From contig NZ_AOLQ01000009.1 in NCBI RefSeq assembly GCF_000337775.1, positions 1-64,000 on the forward strand: 64,000 nt of DNA, in the 5' to 3' direction. The stretch is from Haloarcula vallismortis ATCC 29715 (GTDB taxonomy: Archaea > Halobacteriota > Halobacteria > Halobacteriales > Haloarculaceae). A program made the translations under genes and the position numbers. The notes below the pieces were generated by a model. The model made no database searches and was not told where the DNA came from. It saw nothing but the letters and a program-made list of their open reading frames with translations. This document shows, piece by piece, positions 25,412-34,070 of this stretch. Position 1 is the first letter of the stretch. The number at the start of each line of letters is the position of its first letter.

Positions 25412-26706
25412 TGGCCGCTGACTCGTCGCGGATCGCAATCCCTGCCTTCGGGACGAAAGGCAAGCTGTGGCTCGGTCTGCTTGCTACTTTCATGGTCGCT
25501 GGACTGGCAGCCTGGGGCTACCAACTCACCACGGGGCTTGTCGCCACGGGGATGCGAAACGTCTTCTCGTGGGGCCTGTACATCATGATGTTCGTCCTGT
25601 TCGTCGGGCTGTCTGCTGGGGGGCTCATCATCTCCAGCGCACCGAAGTTCTTCCATTCACACCGCTACGAGGGGTTCGCACGGCTCGGCGTACTGGTCAG
25701 TCTCGCGTGTATCACCGTCGCCGGACTCCTCATCCTGCCGGACATCGGGCGGCCCGAACGACTCTACCAGTTTTTCACCTCGCCGGATTTCCGCTCGCCG
25801 ATGGTGTGGGATTTCGGTATCGTCATCCTCTACGGCGTGCTAAACCTCTGGTATCTGTGGCTGCTGACCCGCCGCGACCTGGCCGCTCGCGGGTCGCGAC
25901 TCGCACTGGGTATCGCCGACACCGATGCTGGACGCGACCGTGACCGCACGCTCATGTTCTGGACCGCGGCACTCGCACTCCCGACCGCAGTCGCGCTCCA
26001 CTCCGTGACCGGGTGGATTTTCGCGACGCAGATCGGACGTGGCGACTGGTTCAGCCCCCTCGTCGCACCGGTGTTCATCGCCAAGGCGCTCGTCTCTGGG
26101 CTCGGGTTGTTGCTCGTCGTGTCGGTACTCGCGGACCGGCTCACGAACTACGAGGTTGACCGCGAGGAACTCACGAGTCTCGGCAAGATACTCGGCGTCT
26201 TCCTCGCGCTCCACGTGGTGTACCTGCTCGCGGCCGAGCGATTGCCCCACGCCTGGGCGAACCACTTCGAGTTCTGGGCTATCACCGGTAGCTTCCTTAT
26301 CGGCGAGTCCGTCTACTTCTGGCTCTGGACAGTCGTCGGCGGGGCGGTCCCGCTTGTCATGCTGATGATCCCATCGCTTCGGAAGCGCGTGTCGGTCATC
26401 TTCACCGCGAGCCTGCTTGCGGTCTTCGGAACGATGTTCGAAGGGATTCGGCTGGTCTTCACCGGATACGAGGTCGCTAACATCGACCTCCCGCCGGGCA
26501 TCTCGGTTGGTGGTGAGTATGCCGGTATCACGACCGACATCTGGGCGACTGCGGGGGCCTACACCCCGACGCTGGTCGAAGTGGCTGTGACCCTCGGTAT
26601 CGTCGCCTTCGGCGCACTCATCGTCACGCTCGGACTGAAATACGTGCCGATACAGCAAGTCGACGGACAGTACGTGACTGACGGCGGGACACAGGAACGA
26701 CAATGA
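25411..26706 (+). CDS. dmsC: NrfD/PsrC-family membrane anchor subunit
   Basis: A 431-residue hydrophobic protein with about ten membrane helices, of the NrfD/PsrC/HybB family. It includes the early FSWGLYIMMFVLFVGLSAGG helix and a RPERLYQFFTSPDFRSPMVWD loop. It should take electrons from menaquinol and pass them to the ferredoxin subunit. Members of this family carry no heme, unlike E. coli DmsC, which it replaces. Overlaps dmsB by one base and the chaperone gene by four. Confidence 0.9.
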   Translation: MAADSSRIAIPAFGTKGKLWLGLLATFMVAGLAAWGYQLTTGLVATGMRNVFSWGLYIMMFVLFVGLSAGGLIISSAPKFFHSHRYEGFARLGVLVSLACITVAGLLILPDIGRPERLYQFFTSPDFRSPMVWDFGIVILYGVLNLWYLWLLTRRDLAARGSRLALGIADTDAGRDRDRTLMFWTAALALPTAVALHSVTGWIFATQIGRGDWFSPLVAPVFIAKALVSGLGLLLVVSVLADRLTNYEVDREELTSLGKILGVFLALHVVYLLAAERLPHAWANHFEFWAITGSFLIGESVYFWLWTVVGGAVPLVMLMIPSLRKRVSVIFTASLLAVFGTMFEGIRLVFTGYEVANIDLPPGISVGGEYAGITTDIWATAGAYTPTLVEVAVTLGIVAFGALIVTLGLKYVPIQQVDGQYVTDGGTQERQ

Positions 26707-27290
26707 CTGGACAGACTGAACCCTCCACCGCGCGTAAGCAAGCGCCCGAGCGCGACACTGGGAGTGACGGGTTTCGGTCGGACGCCGCGGCGACCTACGC
26801 TGTCCTCGCCGAGTGCTGGCGGGAACCGACCGAACAACTGACCGAAGCCGTTGAAACAGGCGAACTGGCTCCGGTGGTCGGCGACATCGGTTCGGTCGAC
26901 TTGCGCTGCCTTCGCGCCGAATACACCCGGTTGTTCATCGGGCCAGCGGGACCACCGTGTCCACCCTACGAGAGCGTCTACCGCGACGGTGACGACCCGG
27001 ACGAACTCGGCCCGGTCAAGGGGCCAGCCACGACGGCTGTCGTCCGCTGGTACAGCGAGTTCGGCGTCAGGCCCGCTGCCGCCCATTCTGACCTCCCGGA
27101 CCACATCGCCACTGAACTGGAGTTCGCCGCCTACCTCGCAGAAGAGGGCTTCGACGAACAGCTTGACCAGTTCTTCGAGGAGCACCTCGCTGTCTGGGCT
27201 GACGAGTTCCTCGAGCAGGTCGAGACAGCGACACGCGAAGCGTTCTACGCGTCGCTGGCAACAACGACGCGGAAAGCACTAAGTCGATAG
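26703..27290 (+). CDS. dmsD: TorD/DmsD-family chaperone for the molybdoenzyme
   Basis: A 195-residue all-helical cytosolic chaperone. The TorD-type core is visible: LRAEYTRLFIGPAGPPCPPYESVYRDGD, then DLPDHIATELEFAAYLAEEG and FFEEHLAVWADEFLEQVE. These proteins bind the Tat signal and help insert the Mo cofactor before export. It overlaps the anchor gene by ATGA and ends the dms operon. The nar-operon homolog at 32299 has the same pattern, so each reductase has its own chaperone. Confidence 0.9.
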   Translation: MTGQTEPSTARKQAPERDTGSDGFRSDAAATYAVLAECWREPTEQLTEAVETGELAPVVGDIGSVDLRCLRAEYTRLFIGPAGPPCPPYESVYRDGDDPDELGPVKGPATTAVVRWYSEFGVRPAAAHSDLPDHIATELEFAAYLAEEGFDEQLDQFFEEHLAVWADEFLEQVETATREAFYASLATTTRKALSR

Positions 27291-27508
27291 CGGCTCTGCC
27301 GGACACTCCCCAGATCTATCGCCGCGATTAGACGCTTTCTCCATGCTTGGGAACAACTATCCTCATTCGTGACCGTGACAGACCGTGTCGCCGACTCCGA
27401 GGTGACGACCCGCAACTCTCGGCGGTTGGACCGACGCTGTGCTCGTCGGCGGTGTCAGGATGTCCGCCACGGCATCGTCTATTTGCGTCCCGACGTTGAA
27501 CGCTCCGT

Positions 27509-28546
27509 ATGCGTTTCAGTCGTGCCCGCACGGAGGAGGTCCTGCGGGCTCTCGTTCACGAAATTCGGGCGGAACGGCTCACGTTCATGGCTGGCTCAAT
27601 AGCCTACCACGCGTTCCTGTCGATCCTGCCGCTGTTGTTGCTAGTGTTGACCTTCGTCCAGCGGACGGAGAACGTCGCGCTCAGCACTTCTATCGTCGGC
27701 ATTATGGAAGCCGTCCTGACCGCACAGGCCAGCGGTATCATCCAGCAGGGGCTGACCGAAGCCGACGCCTCCGTGTCGGTCCTCGGCGTGGGTTTTCTCC
27801 TCTGGGGGTCGTTACGTATCTTCCGGGGGCTGGACACCGCATTTTCGGACATCTACGAGACGGGCGCGTCGAACACCTTCCTCGACCAGCTCGGCGACGG
27901 GCTGCTCCTGCTCGTGACCGTCGCCGTGGCGATACTCAGCGCCAGCGCACTGGGCAGCATCCTGCCCGAGGCCGGGAGCGGCCTGACGTGGGCGGTCGTT
28001 GGCGGGCTGGTCCGAGCCGCCGGCCTGTTCGTCGTCTTCTATCCGATGTACTACGTCTTCCCGGACACCGACGTCTCGCCGCTTGAGATTGTCCCGGGTG
28101 TCGCGTTCGCCGCCGTCGGCCTCACGATTGCGCAGGTCCTCTTTACGGCGTTCAAATCCGGTTCGACGGGTGGGAACATCATCGCTAGCATCCTCGTCTT
28201 GCTGAGCTGGCTGTACATCATCGGCCTGCTGATCTTGCTTGGGGCGGCCATCAACGCCGTCCTGTCGAACCGCTCCGAGGATGTCGACATCAACCCGGTC
28301 GTCGGCGACCACTCCCAGCAGAACAGCGCGCGCGAGACGACGATGTCCCGCGAGGCGTTGCTGGCCGAACTCGATGCACTCGCTGACCGCTTCCAGCAGA
28401 CGCAGGGGACGGTCACCGTCGAAGTCGCCGATGAGCGTACTGAACTCGACTGTCCGGAAACCGCGACTGTCGACCGTTCGTCGGACGTGTTCGGGCTGGA
28501 CCAGTCGGTCGCGCTCGCGCTCAGGTGGTGGCCAAAGGAGAAGTAA
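27509..28546 (+). CDS. YihY/BrkB-family membrane protein
   Basis: A 345-residue protein with about six membrane helices in residues ~30-255 and a soluble acidic C-terminal ~85 residues. Family hallmarks include LTFMAGSIAYHAFLSILPLLLLVL near the N-terminus and a late SWLYIIGLLILLGAAINAVL helix. The family was once called ribonuclease BN, but that activity belongs to another protein; its true function is unknown. The C-terminal extension has no match I recognise. Ends 10 bases from the convergent TRIC-like gene. Confidence 0.85.
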   Translation: MRFSRARTEEVLRALVHEIRAERLTFMAGSIAYHAFLSILPLLLLVLTFVQRTENVALSTSIVGIMEAVLTAQASGIIQQGLTEADASVSVLGVGFLLWGSLRIFRGLDTAFSDIYETGASNTFLDQLGDGLLLLVTVAVAILSASALGSILPEAGSGLTWAVVGGLVRAAGLFVVFYPMYYVFPDTDVSPLEIVPGVAFAAVGLTIAQVLFTAFKSGSTGGNIIASILVLLSWLYIIGLLILLGAAINAVLSNRSEDVDINPVVGDHSQQNSARETTMSREALLAELDALADRFQQTQGTVTVEVADERTELDCPETATVDRSSDVFGLDQSVALALRWWPKEK

Positions 28547-28556
28547 CGCCGTTCGA

Positions 28557-29186
28557 CTACGCGTCGCGTCGTTCCCACGCCTGCACCGTCGGGAGCGACC
28601 ACCCGCGGCCGACACCGAGTCCCCGGGCCAGCAGCACCGCGAGCGCGCACCCGGCCGATGCCGCACCGGACGCCACGCCCATCTGTGCCAGTGCCCAGAA
28701 GGCGAGGCCGCCGATAACGGCACAGGACGCGTAGAAATCTTCGCGGAGGATGAACGGCGTCCGGCCCAACAGCAGGTCCGAGATCGCGCCGCCGCCGGCC
28801 GCATTGACCGTCGCCAGTGCGACGACGGCAAACACCGGGAGGCCGGCTTGCTGTCCCAACAGCGCACCGGTGGTCGTGAACGCCGCCAGCCCGATGGCGT
28901 CGGCCGTCAGGACGACTGGGTGTTGGTGGCCGTCGTCGAGGAAATGCACCAGTAAAACGGCAGCGGCAACACCGAGGAGCGACAGTGCGACTTCGCCGGG
29001 TGACTGCAGGGAGTTCGGAACCCTGTTCAACAGCAGGTCCCGCGTCGTCCCGCCACCCAGCGCCGTCATCACGCCGACGACCGTGACACCGAACACGTCG
29101 TAGCGCTCCTCGATGGCTTTCGCCGCGCCGACGAACGCGAACCCGACCAGTCCGATAGCGTTCATCACCGCAAACGGGTCGGTCAC
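28557..29186 (-). CDS. Trimeric intracellular cation (TRIC) channel-like membrane protein (UPF0126/YicG type)
   Basis: A 209-residue protein with about seven helices in two similar halves. Each half carries the family glycine motif: VVGVMTALGGGTTRDLLLNRVP in the first and ATVNAAGGGAISDLLLGRTP in the second. Prokaryotic members form potassium-conducting trimers. It stands alone, convergent with the BrkB-like gene and ~170 bases from the nar operon end. Substrate in this organism is unknown. Confidence 0.87.
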   Translation of the reverse strand: MTDPFAVMNAIGLVGFAFVGAAKAIEERYDVFGVTVVGVMTALGGGTTRDLLLNRVPNSLQSPGEVALSLLGVAAAVLLVHFLDDGHQHPVVLTADAIGLAAFTTTGALLGQQAGLPVFAVVALATVNAAGGGAISDLLLGRTPFILREDFYASCAVIGGLAFWALAQMGVASGAASAGCALAVLLARGLGVGRGWSLPTVQAWERRDA

Positions 29187-29358
29187 GCTGTCCCTCCGGC
29201 CTGCCGGGACCTGACACGTAAGCGACCGCGGGCGAGTCGACCCGCTGTCACGAGTATAGCGGTCATTACCGTATTACTACGGGTGCGGACAATTATGCCT
29301 TTACTCCTGCTTGAGTGGCCTGTTACCGGTTGTCACTGCTGGCTGCCGGCGAACACAC

Positions 29359-30597
29359 CTACGGCTTGACTGTCTCCAGTACCCAGGCCTCGGGCGTCTC
29401 TCGTCGGACCCCAAACGGGTCGAAGGCTTCCCGCGGGGCCTCCGCGAGCCGGCCCAGAAACTGCCCGACTGGGGTCGGGTCGCGGTCGCTGACGAGGACG
29501 AACGATTCGCCGCTGTCCAGCGCAGTGAACCGTTCGCGAACCCGGTCTTTGCGCTCCTGTGGCGGCAAACCCCGGATGTCGACCGTGGGGTCGACAGACA
29601 CCTCGCCGGCGGTGTCGAGGGCTGACTCGACGGCGTCCCCTAAACTGCTGACAGCGCCGGGGACGCTGCCGGGTGCCGGCGTCCCCTGCAGGTCCTGAGA
29701 GAACGGGAGTTCAGCCAGCACCTCCGCGTCGAGGTCTTCCAGCGCATCGCCGCTGAACAGGTCGTTCGGTTCGCCACAGCAGTCACAGACGTACTCGGCC
29801 ATGTTGACGACGGTCCCGAGTACCGGCACGTCGTTGTCCCGGAACAGCTCTACCGTCCGGCTGGTGTCGCTGACGCTGGCGTGAAACGGCGTCGTTACGA
29901 CCACTACGCCGTCGACGGGGACCTCCTGCAGCGTCGTCAGCACCACGTCGCCCGTCCCCGGCGGTAGGTCAAGCACCAGCACGTCGTCGTTGCGCCAGGC
30001 GGTGTTCTCGAAGAGGTCATCGAGGGCGTCGTGGGCCATCGCCCCGCGCCAGGCCAGCGGCGCGCCGCTCTCCATCAGGCCGACGCTCATCACGTCCATG
30101 TCACCGGCGCGGACCGGGAGCGGGTCGCCCGCCTCGCTAGAGTGGACCGGCCCGCTCACCTCAAGCAGTTCGGGAACGTTCGGCCCGTGGATATCGGCGT
30201 CGAACAGCGCCACGTCGTTGTCAGCAGCCAGCGCACAGGCCAGATGCGTGGCGACCGTCGACTTGCCGACGCCGCCTTTCGCGCTGGCGACGGCGACGAC
30301 GTGGTCGAAGGATTCGACGCCGGCGGTGCCCTCGCTCGTGGGTGTCGTCCGTTCGACGTGGACGCTGTCGACGCCGTCCACGTCGTCGACCGCGTGGAGC
30401 ATCGCCTGGACGACCTGCGTGCTTGTCTGTCCGTCTACGGCGGTCAGGTCGGCCTCGATGGTCACGTCGCCGTCGGCCGCGTCGATGTTCTCGACGAAGC
30501 CCGCGTCGAACACGGAGAGGTCGGCGTTCGGGTCGCGTACGTCTCGCAGTGCGGCTTCGATACGGTCGGTCAGGGTGGTGGGCGTTCCGTCAGTCAT
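29359..30597 (-). CDS. Mrp/NBP35-type Fe-S carrier ATPase fused to a C-terminal DUF2249 domain
   Basis: A 412-residue protein with three parts: an N-terminal MIP18/DUF59-like domain (~1-85), a Mrp P-loop ATPase with KGGVGKST at 107-114 and the family CxxC (VCDCCGEPNDLF), and a C-terminal DUF2249 domain (~335-412, VDIRGLPPQERKDRV onward). Mrp proteins carry and transfer Fe-S clusters. The ATG at 30597 is used because the domain begins there; an open frame continuing to 31014 is an Arg/Pro-rich antisense shadow of the HEAT gene. It is the last gene of the nar operon, two bases after the HEAT gene, suggesting a role in maturing nitrate reductase clusters. Confidence 0.88.
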   Translation of the reverse strand: MTDGTPTTLTDRIEAALRDVRDPNADLSVFDAGFVENIDAADGDVTIEADLTAVDGQTSTQVVQAMLHAVDDVDGVDSVHVERTTPTSEGTAGVESFDHVVAVASAKGGVGKSTVATHLACALAADNDVALFDADIHGPNVPELLEVSGPVHSSEAGDPLPVRAGDMDVMSVGLMESGAPLAWRGAMAHDALDDLFENTAWRNDDVLVLDLPPGTGDVVLTTLQEVPVDGVVVVTTPFHASVSDTSRTVELFRDNDVPVLGTVVNMAEYVCDCCGEPNDLFSGDALEDLDAEVLAELPFSQDLQGTPAPGSVPGAVSSLGDAVESALDTAGEVSVDPTVDIRGLPPQERKDRVRERFTALDSGESFVLVSDRDPTPVGQFLGRLAEAPREAFDPFGVRRETPEAWVLETVKP

Positions 30598-30599
30598 GG

Positions 30600-31451
30600 T
30601 CAGAGGTTGGGCATCCGATTGAGTCTGTCTTCGCCGGGCAACAGTCGGGCGTCGTTTTCCAGCGCACCGCCGAACTGTCGGCGGAACCGTCCGGGGTCCG
30701 CTTCGAGGGACCGCTCGGCGGTCTGGCGGACGACGGTGGCCGGGTCGTCGGTGAGTTCCCGCAGTCGCTCGCGGGCGCGGTCCTCGTCGACGCCGCCGAG
30801 CATGTGGGCGGCCCACTCGCGGACCCGCTCGCTGTCGTCGCGGCTCTGTTCCAGCAGCAGGTCGGCCATCGCTTCGCCGCGGAGTTTGAACAGCGAGATG
30901 GCCGCGTTGCGACGGACCGCGTGATGGTCGTCGCGGACGGCACTCTCGATGTCGTCTTCGTGGGCCTCGCGGTCGACGTTGTCCAGCGTGACGACGGCCT
31001 CCGCCCGGACCCACGGGTCGGGGTCGTCGAGCAGTTCCACCGCCACCGCTGCGGCCCGCTCGCCGCCGTGGGCCGTCAGCGCTTCGACGGCGAACTGTCG
31101 CACGTCGCTGTCGTCGTCGGTCGTCGCCGCGCGGGCCAGCGCTGCCACGATGTCGTCGGTGGTCGCCCGGTCTTTGAGTTCGAGGACAGCGCGCCGGCGG
31201 TCGGTTTTCGCGCCGTGCTCGATGTCCGACAGCAGCGACGTTACCGCGTCGTCCTCGACGGGTTCGGTGTCACTGGCGGCCAGTTCTTCGGGCGTGGCCT
31301 CGCCGATGGTCACGTCCTCGCGGCTCACCTCGATGTCCTCCAGCGCCTCGATGTCGGCGTGCAGGCCCGGACTCCGCTCCGGGTCCAGTTGCGGGTCCGG
31401 GTCCTCTTCGAGGTGCTTCTCGAACTCGTCGTCGTCGTGACAGCCGGTCAT
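30600..31451 (-). CDS. HEAT-repeat protein of the nar operon tail
   Basis: A 283-residue acidic soluble protein. After a charged N-terminus (1-65) come about five HEAT/PBS-lyase-type helical repeats (~70-260). Repeated motifs include DSDVRQFAVEALTAHG, DPWVRAEAVVTLDNV, HHAVRRNAAISLFKLRG and SERVREWAAHMLGGV. Such arrays are protein-binding scaffolds. It overlaps the membrane-protein gene upstream by four bases and is followed at once by the Mrp ATPase. Related repeat proteins occur near haloarchaeal nar genes, but no function is known to me. Confidence 0.85.
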   Translation of the reverse strand: MTGCHDDDEFEKHLEEDPDPQLDPERSPGLHADIEALEDIEVSREDVTIGEATPEELAASDTEPVEDDAVTSLLSDIEHGAKTDRRRAVLELKDRATTDDIVAALARAATTDDDSDVRQFAVEALTAHGGERAAAVAVELLDDPDPWVRAEAVVTLDNVDREAHEDDIESAVRDDHHAVRRNAAISLFKLRGEAMADLLLEQSRDDSERVREWAAHMLGGVDEDRARERLRELTDDPATVVRQTAERSLEADPGRFRRQFGGALENDARLLPGEDRLNRMPNL

Positions 31452-32302
31452 GGCTGACCCTCCTGTGCGGTGAGCGTGGCGACCCCGAGCGCGAACGGGA
31501 GCGCCCGCGGCAGCGACGCAGGGACACCGGCGAACGCGACCAGCGCGACGCCGGCCAGCAACTGCCAGCGGCGGGTCCGGCTGGCAGCGCTGCCCGTTGT
31601 CACCGCGCCGGCGACGGCCAGTGCGACGACCGGCAGGCTGGTCCCGACGACGCCGGTCCCGGTGAGCGTGACCGCGCCGGTGACGAACGGGACGGCACGA
31701 CCGACGGCAAATACGACGGCGAAGGCGGCGATACCGCCGAATATCGCGCCCCAGTCAGCCGTCGATAGCGACCGCCAGTCCGTCGCCGCGAAGGCCGGCG
31801 TCGATGCAATTCCCAGCAGCGCAACGGTCGAGGCCACTGGACGGAGACTTGTCCAGCCGCCGACGCCGCTCGCCAGCCCGATGCTGAGTGCAGCACCGAG
31901 CAGGGCGGTCGCGGCGGCCGAGACGAGGTCCAATCGGTGTCCTACGACGGCCGCGACGGTCGCAGTCCCGAGGATGACAGCGACAGCCGCCGGCAGCACT
32001 GCCGCGCTACTGAGCAGCGACAGCAGGCCGAACACGCCGACGAACAGCAGGCCAATGCCGGCCAGCGGGTCGGTGTCGGTGACGGCAACGGCAATTGCCG
32101 CTGCGGCGACGACGGCCGTGGACACAGTTGTCGCGAGGTCGGGTGCGACCGGAACGGCTGATTGTCCCGGTGCGTTGACGAACAGAACGGCGAGGTAGCG
32201 GGCAGCGACCGTGACAGCCGCCGCGCCGACCGCGAAGTCCGCTAGCGAGCGGCTCTCGCCGGATAGCAACGGTCTGACCCGCTGATGCAGCGCCGCTGTC
32301 AT
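31448..32302 (-). CDS. Polytopic membrane protein of the nar operon tail
   Basis: A 284-residue Ala/Val/Gly-rich protein with about eight to nine predicted membrane helices and almost no polar loops. No family recognised and no conserved ligand residues (only isolated His) that would suggest heme binding. It overlaps the NarJ-like chaperone gene and the HEAT gene by four bases each, so it is translated with them. It could be a transporter (for example for nitrate/nitrite) or an assembly factor, but it does not resemble the NarK type. Function unknown. Confidence 0.7.
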   Translation of the reverse strand: MTAALHQRVRPLLSGESRSLADFAVGAAAVTVAARYLAVLFVNAPGQSAVPVAPDLATTVSTAVVAAAAIAVAVTDTDPLAGIGLLFVGVFGLLSLLSSAAVLPAAVAVILGTATVAAVVGHRLDLVSAAATALLGAALSIGLASGVGGWTSLRPVASTVALLGIASTPAFAATDWRSLSTADWGAIFGGIAAFAVVFAVGRAVPFVTGAVTLTGTGVVGTSLPVVALAVAGAVTTGSAASRTRRWQLLAGVALVAFAGVPASLPRALPFALGVATLTAQEGQP

Positions 32303-32979
32303 CGCCTTCCCTCCAGCCTCTCCGCGAGGTCGTTGCGGTCGGCTCGGACGAACGTCTCAAGCAGTTCGCCGAAGCCGCCGTAGATGTCGGTCCCCGGTTC
32401 GTCGGCCAGTCGGTCCGCGACGCCGGCCGCCGCGTGGCCGAGGTGGCGGTCGTGGAAGTCCAGCCGAGCGATTGCGGCGTCCTCGCCGACGGCGGCTTCA
32501 CGGCGTGCCAGATAGCCCGCGAACTCCAGTTCGTAGGTCACGGCGTCGTGGTTGTCCCGCTCCTCCTGATCGATTTCGAGACCGTAGTGGCTGTAGGCCC
32601 GCGAGAGGTCGAGGTTCACGTCGTTCCAGGAGTGGTCCGGCCGATACTTGGACTCGTACAGCGGGACCGGCGGTCCCTCCGCTTCCAGCGAGCCGTCGGT
32701 GCGGTCTGTGTACTCGCTGTAGCCGAGTTCGAAGATGTCGTTGTAACGAGCCGCGAGCGTCTCGTAGTCGTCGTCGGTCGTGAGCGGCGGGAGGGACACG
32801 TCCAGCGTGGTGCGGTCGAGACAGGCCCGGAGGTCGGCTTCGAGCGAGCCGTCCGCGGCGGCCTCGTGGAACGCCTCCTCTGGGTACTCGAACGCCTTCG
32901 AGAGCGCTGCGTACACCGCACCGCGTGCGGCTGCGTCCTCGTCGAGATCGTCCATGGGGTCAGTGGGAGTCGTCGCCAT
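32299..32979 (-). CDS. narJ: TorD/NarJ-type chaperone of nitrate reductase
   Basis: A 226-residue helical cytosolic protein with the TorD-like pattern: LAARYNDIFELGYSEYTDR, PPVPLYESKYRPDHSW, VTYELEFAGYLARRE and DFHDRHLGHAAAGVADRL. It should guard the NarG Tat signal and assist Mo-cofactor loading. The ATG at 32979 overlaps the gamma-subunit stop as ATGA. The open frame to 33117 is an unsupported extension. The dms chaperone at 26703 is a paralog. Confidence 0.88.
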   Translation of the reverse strand: MATTPTDPMDDLDEDAAARGAVYAALSKAFEYPEEAFHEAAADGSLEADLRACLDRTTLDVSLPPLTTDDDYETLAARYNDIFELGYSEYTDRTDGSLEAEGPPVPLYESKYRPDHSWNDVNLDLSRAYSHYGLEIDQEERDNHDAVTYELEFAGYLARREAAVGEDAAIARLDFHDRHLGHAAAGVADRLADEPGTDIYGGFGELLETFVRADRNDLAERLEGRR

Positions 32980-33812
32980 CACTCGACCCCCCGCGTGCGG
33001 TAGATGCCGAAGCTGGTGACGCCGACCACGGCGACGATAGCGATACCAGCGATGGTCCACAGCAGCGTCTCGTACGGTGGTCCCTGCGGGCCGCCGCTGA
33101 AGGGATAGTAGTGCCACTCGCTGACCGCTTTCTGGCCGGACCGCTCGCCGTTCGAGCCGTTCCAGACGGCGAAGGCTACGTCGAGGTCGCCGTCAGTTCG
33201 CAGGTCGGTCCGGTTCTCGCCCGACACGTCGAGCGGCCGCGAATAGACCACCGTCCAGGTGGCGTTGCCGCCGGTGCCGGCGTGACTCGCATTCGCCTGT
33301 ACGGTCGGGTTCTCGAATGCCGTGGTCGAGCCAGCGCCACCGGCGAGCAGTTCCTGCGTGCCGGTCGCCCCGCTCCAGTACCAGACGTTGACCCGGTTGT
33401 CCGGACCACCCATTGCTATCGGCGGCCGGGAACTCGTGTTGGCCGGGAACTGGACCGCGACGGCGTCGGCGAACTCCCGCGTGGCACTGGCGTCCATGTC
33501 CCGGGTTGCGTCGTGCCACTCCAGGCGGACGTACAGCCGTTCGTCGGTGCGGGCCGCCTGCACGTCGACCGTCTCGATGCTCGTGTCGTCGGCGTTTGGC
33601 ACGCTACTCGGGGCGCTTGCAAGCGGCACGTCCGAGGCCGGGACTGCTTCCCAGCCGTCGGCATCCGGCTCATCGAGGTTGGCGTCCGAGACCTCTCTCA
33701 CCGGAATCTCGTGTGCTGGCCGGGCGCTCGCCAGCGGCGCGGCCACCGTCGAGATGACGATGAGCCCCGCCAGCACCGCCGTGAGTGCGAGTGTGCGTCG
33801 GTGGTCAGTCAT
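32979..33812 (-). CDS. Heme-binding gamma subunit (ethylbenzene dehydrogenase/DMSO dehydrogenase gamma-like)
   Basis: A 277-residue exported protein: signal peptide (~1-30, ending ASARPAHE), a beta-rich domain (~35-240) of the EbdC/DdhC/SerC type, and a C-terminal membrane helix (~249-270). The motif LYVRLEWHDATRDMD and the run PPYETLL fit the family, which binds one heme b through Met/Lys ligands. It should link the outward-facing NarGH to the quinol or cytochrome partner, as in haloarchaeal periplasm-type nitrate reductases. Separated from narH by a 258-base hairpin-rich segment, while the downstream narJ overlaps it. Confidence 0.82.
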   Translation of the reverse strand: MTDHRRTLALTAVLAGLIVISTVAAPLASARPAHEIPVREVSDANLDEPDADGWEAVPASDVPLASAPSSVPNADDTSIETVDVQAARTDERLYVRLEWHDATRDMDASATREFADAVAVQFPANTSSRPPIAMGGPDNRVNVWYWSGATGTQELLAGGAGSTTAFENPTVQANASHAGTGGNATWTVVYSRPLDVSGENRTDLRTDGDLDVAFAVWNGSNGERSGQKAVSEWHYYPFSGGPQGPPYETLLWTIAGIAIVAVVGVTSFGIYRTRGVE

Positions 33813-34070
33813 CGTTGCCCACCCCCTGCGCGCTCCGGCGTGGCCAACTGGGGCCGCTCGCGGGCATCGCTCGCTCGCGTTTCCGAGCCGCTCGCACTAC
33901 TCGCGGGCGCGGCCCGCTCGTAAATTTGAGCCGCTTTACGGCTCGCAACGCCACTCATCGTCGAACACCGCTGGCGTATTCGCCAGCGTAGTCGAACTCG
34001 CTCACTACGCTCGCTCGTTCGAACGCCGGAAGACCTGCGGTCTTCCGAGCTCAACATTCGTTCGCGGTGC
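33813..34070 (-). repeat. Hairpin-rich intergenic segment with 18-bp direct repeats inside the nar operon
   Basis: A non-coding gap of 258 bases in an operon whose other junctions mostly overlap. It holds three perfect hairpins: GAGCCG/CGGCTC (33928-33944), CGCTGGCG-TATT-CGCCAGCG (33969-33988) and GGAAGACC-TGC-GGTCTTCC (34028-34046). The 18-mer CACTCATCGTCGAACACC occurs at 33952-33969 and again 120 bases on at 34072-34089, where it encodes the last residues of NarH. The first copy is thus a duplicated narH end. It may be a small repeat-element insertion or slippage product, and could stabilise or process the narGH part of the mRNA. Confidence 0.65.

Noticed and set aside
30598-31014. N-terminal extension of the Mrp ATPase by 139 residues
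   Set aside because: The added part is Arg/Pro/Gly-rich, overlaps the HEAT-repeat gene in another frame and lacks any domain; the MIP18-like domain starts at ATG 30597.
33813-34070. Insertion sequence between narH and the gamma subunit
   Set aside because: Only ~120-258 bases, no transposase frame; direct repeats of 18 bases are longer than common target duplications. Kept as a repeat element of unknown origin.
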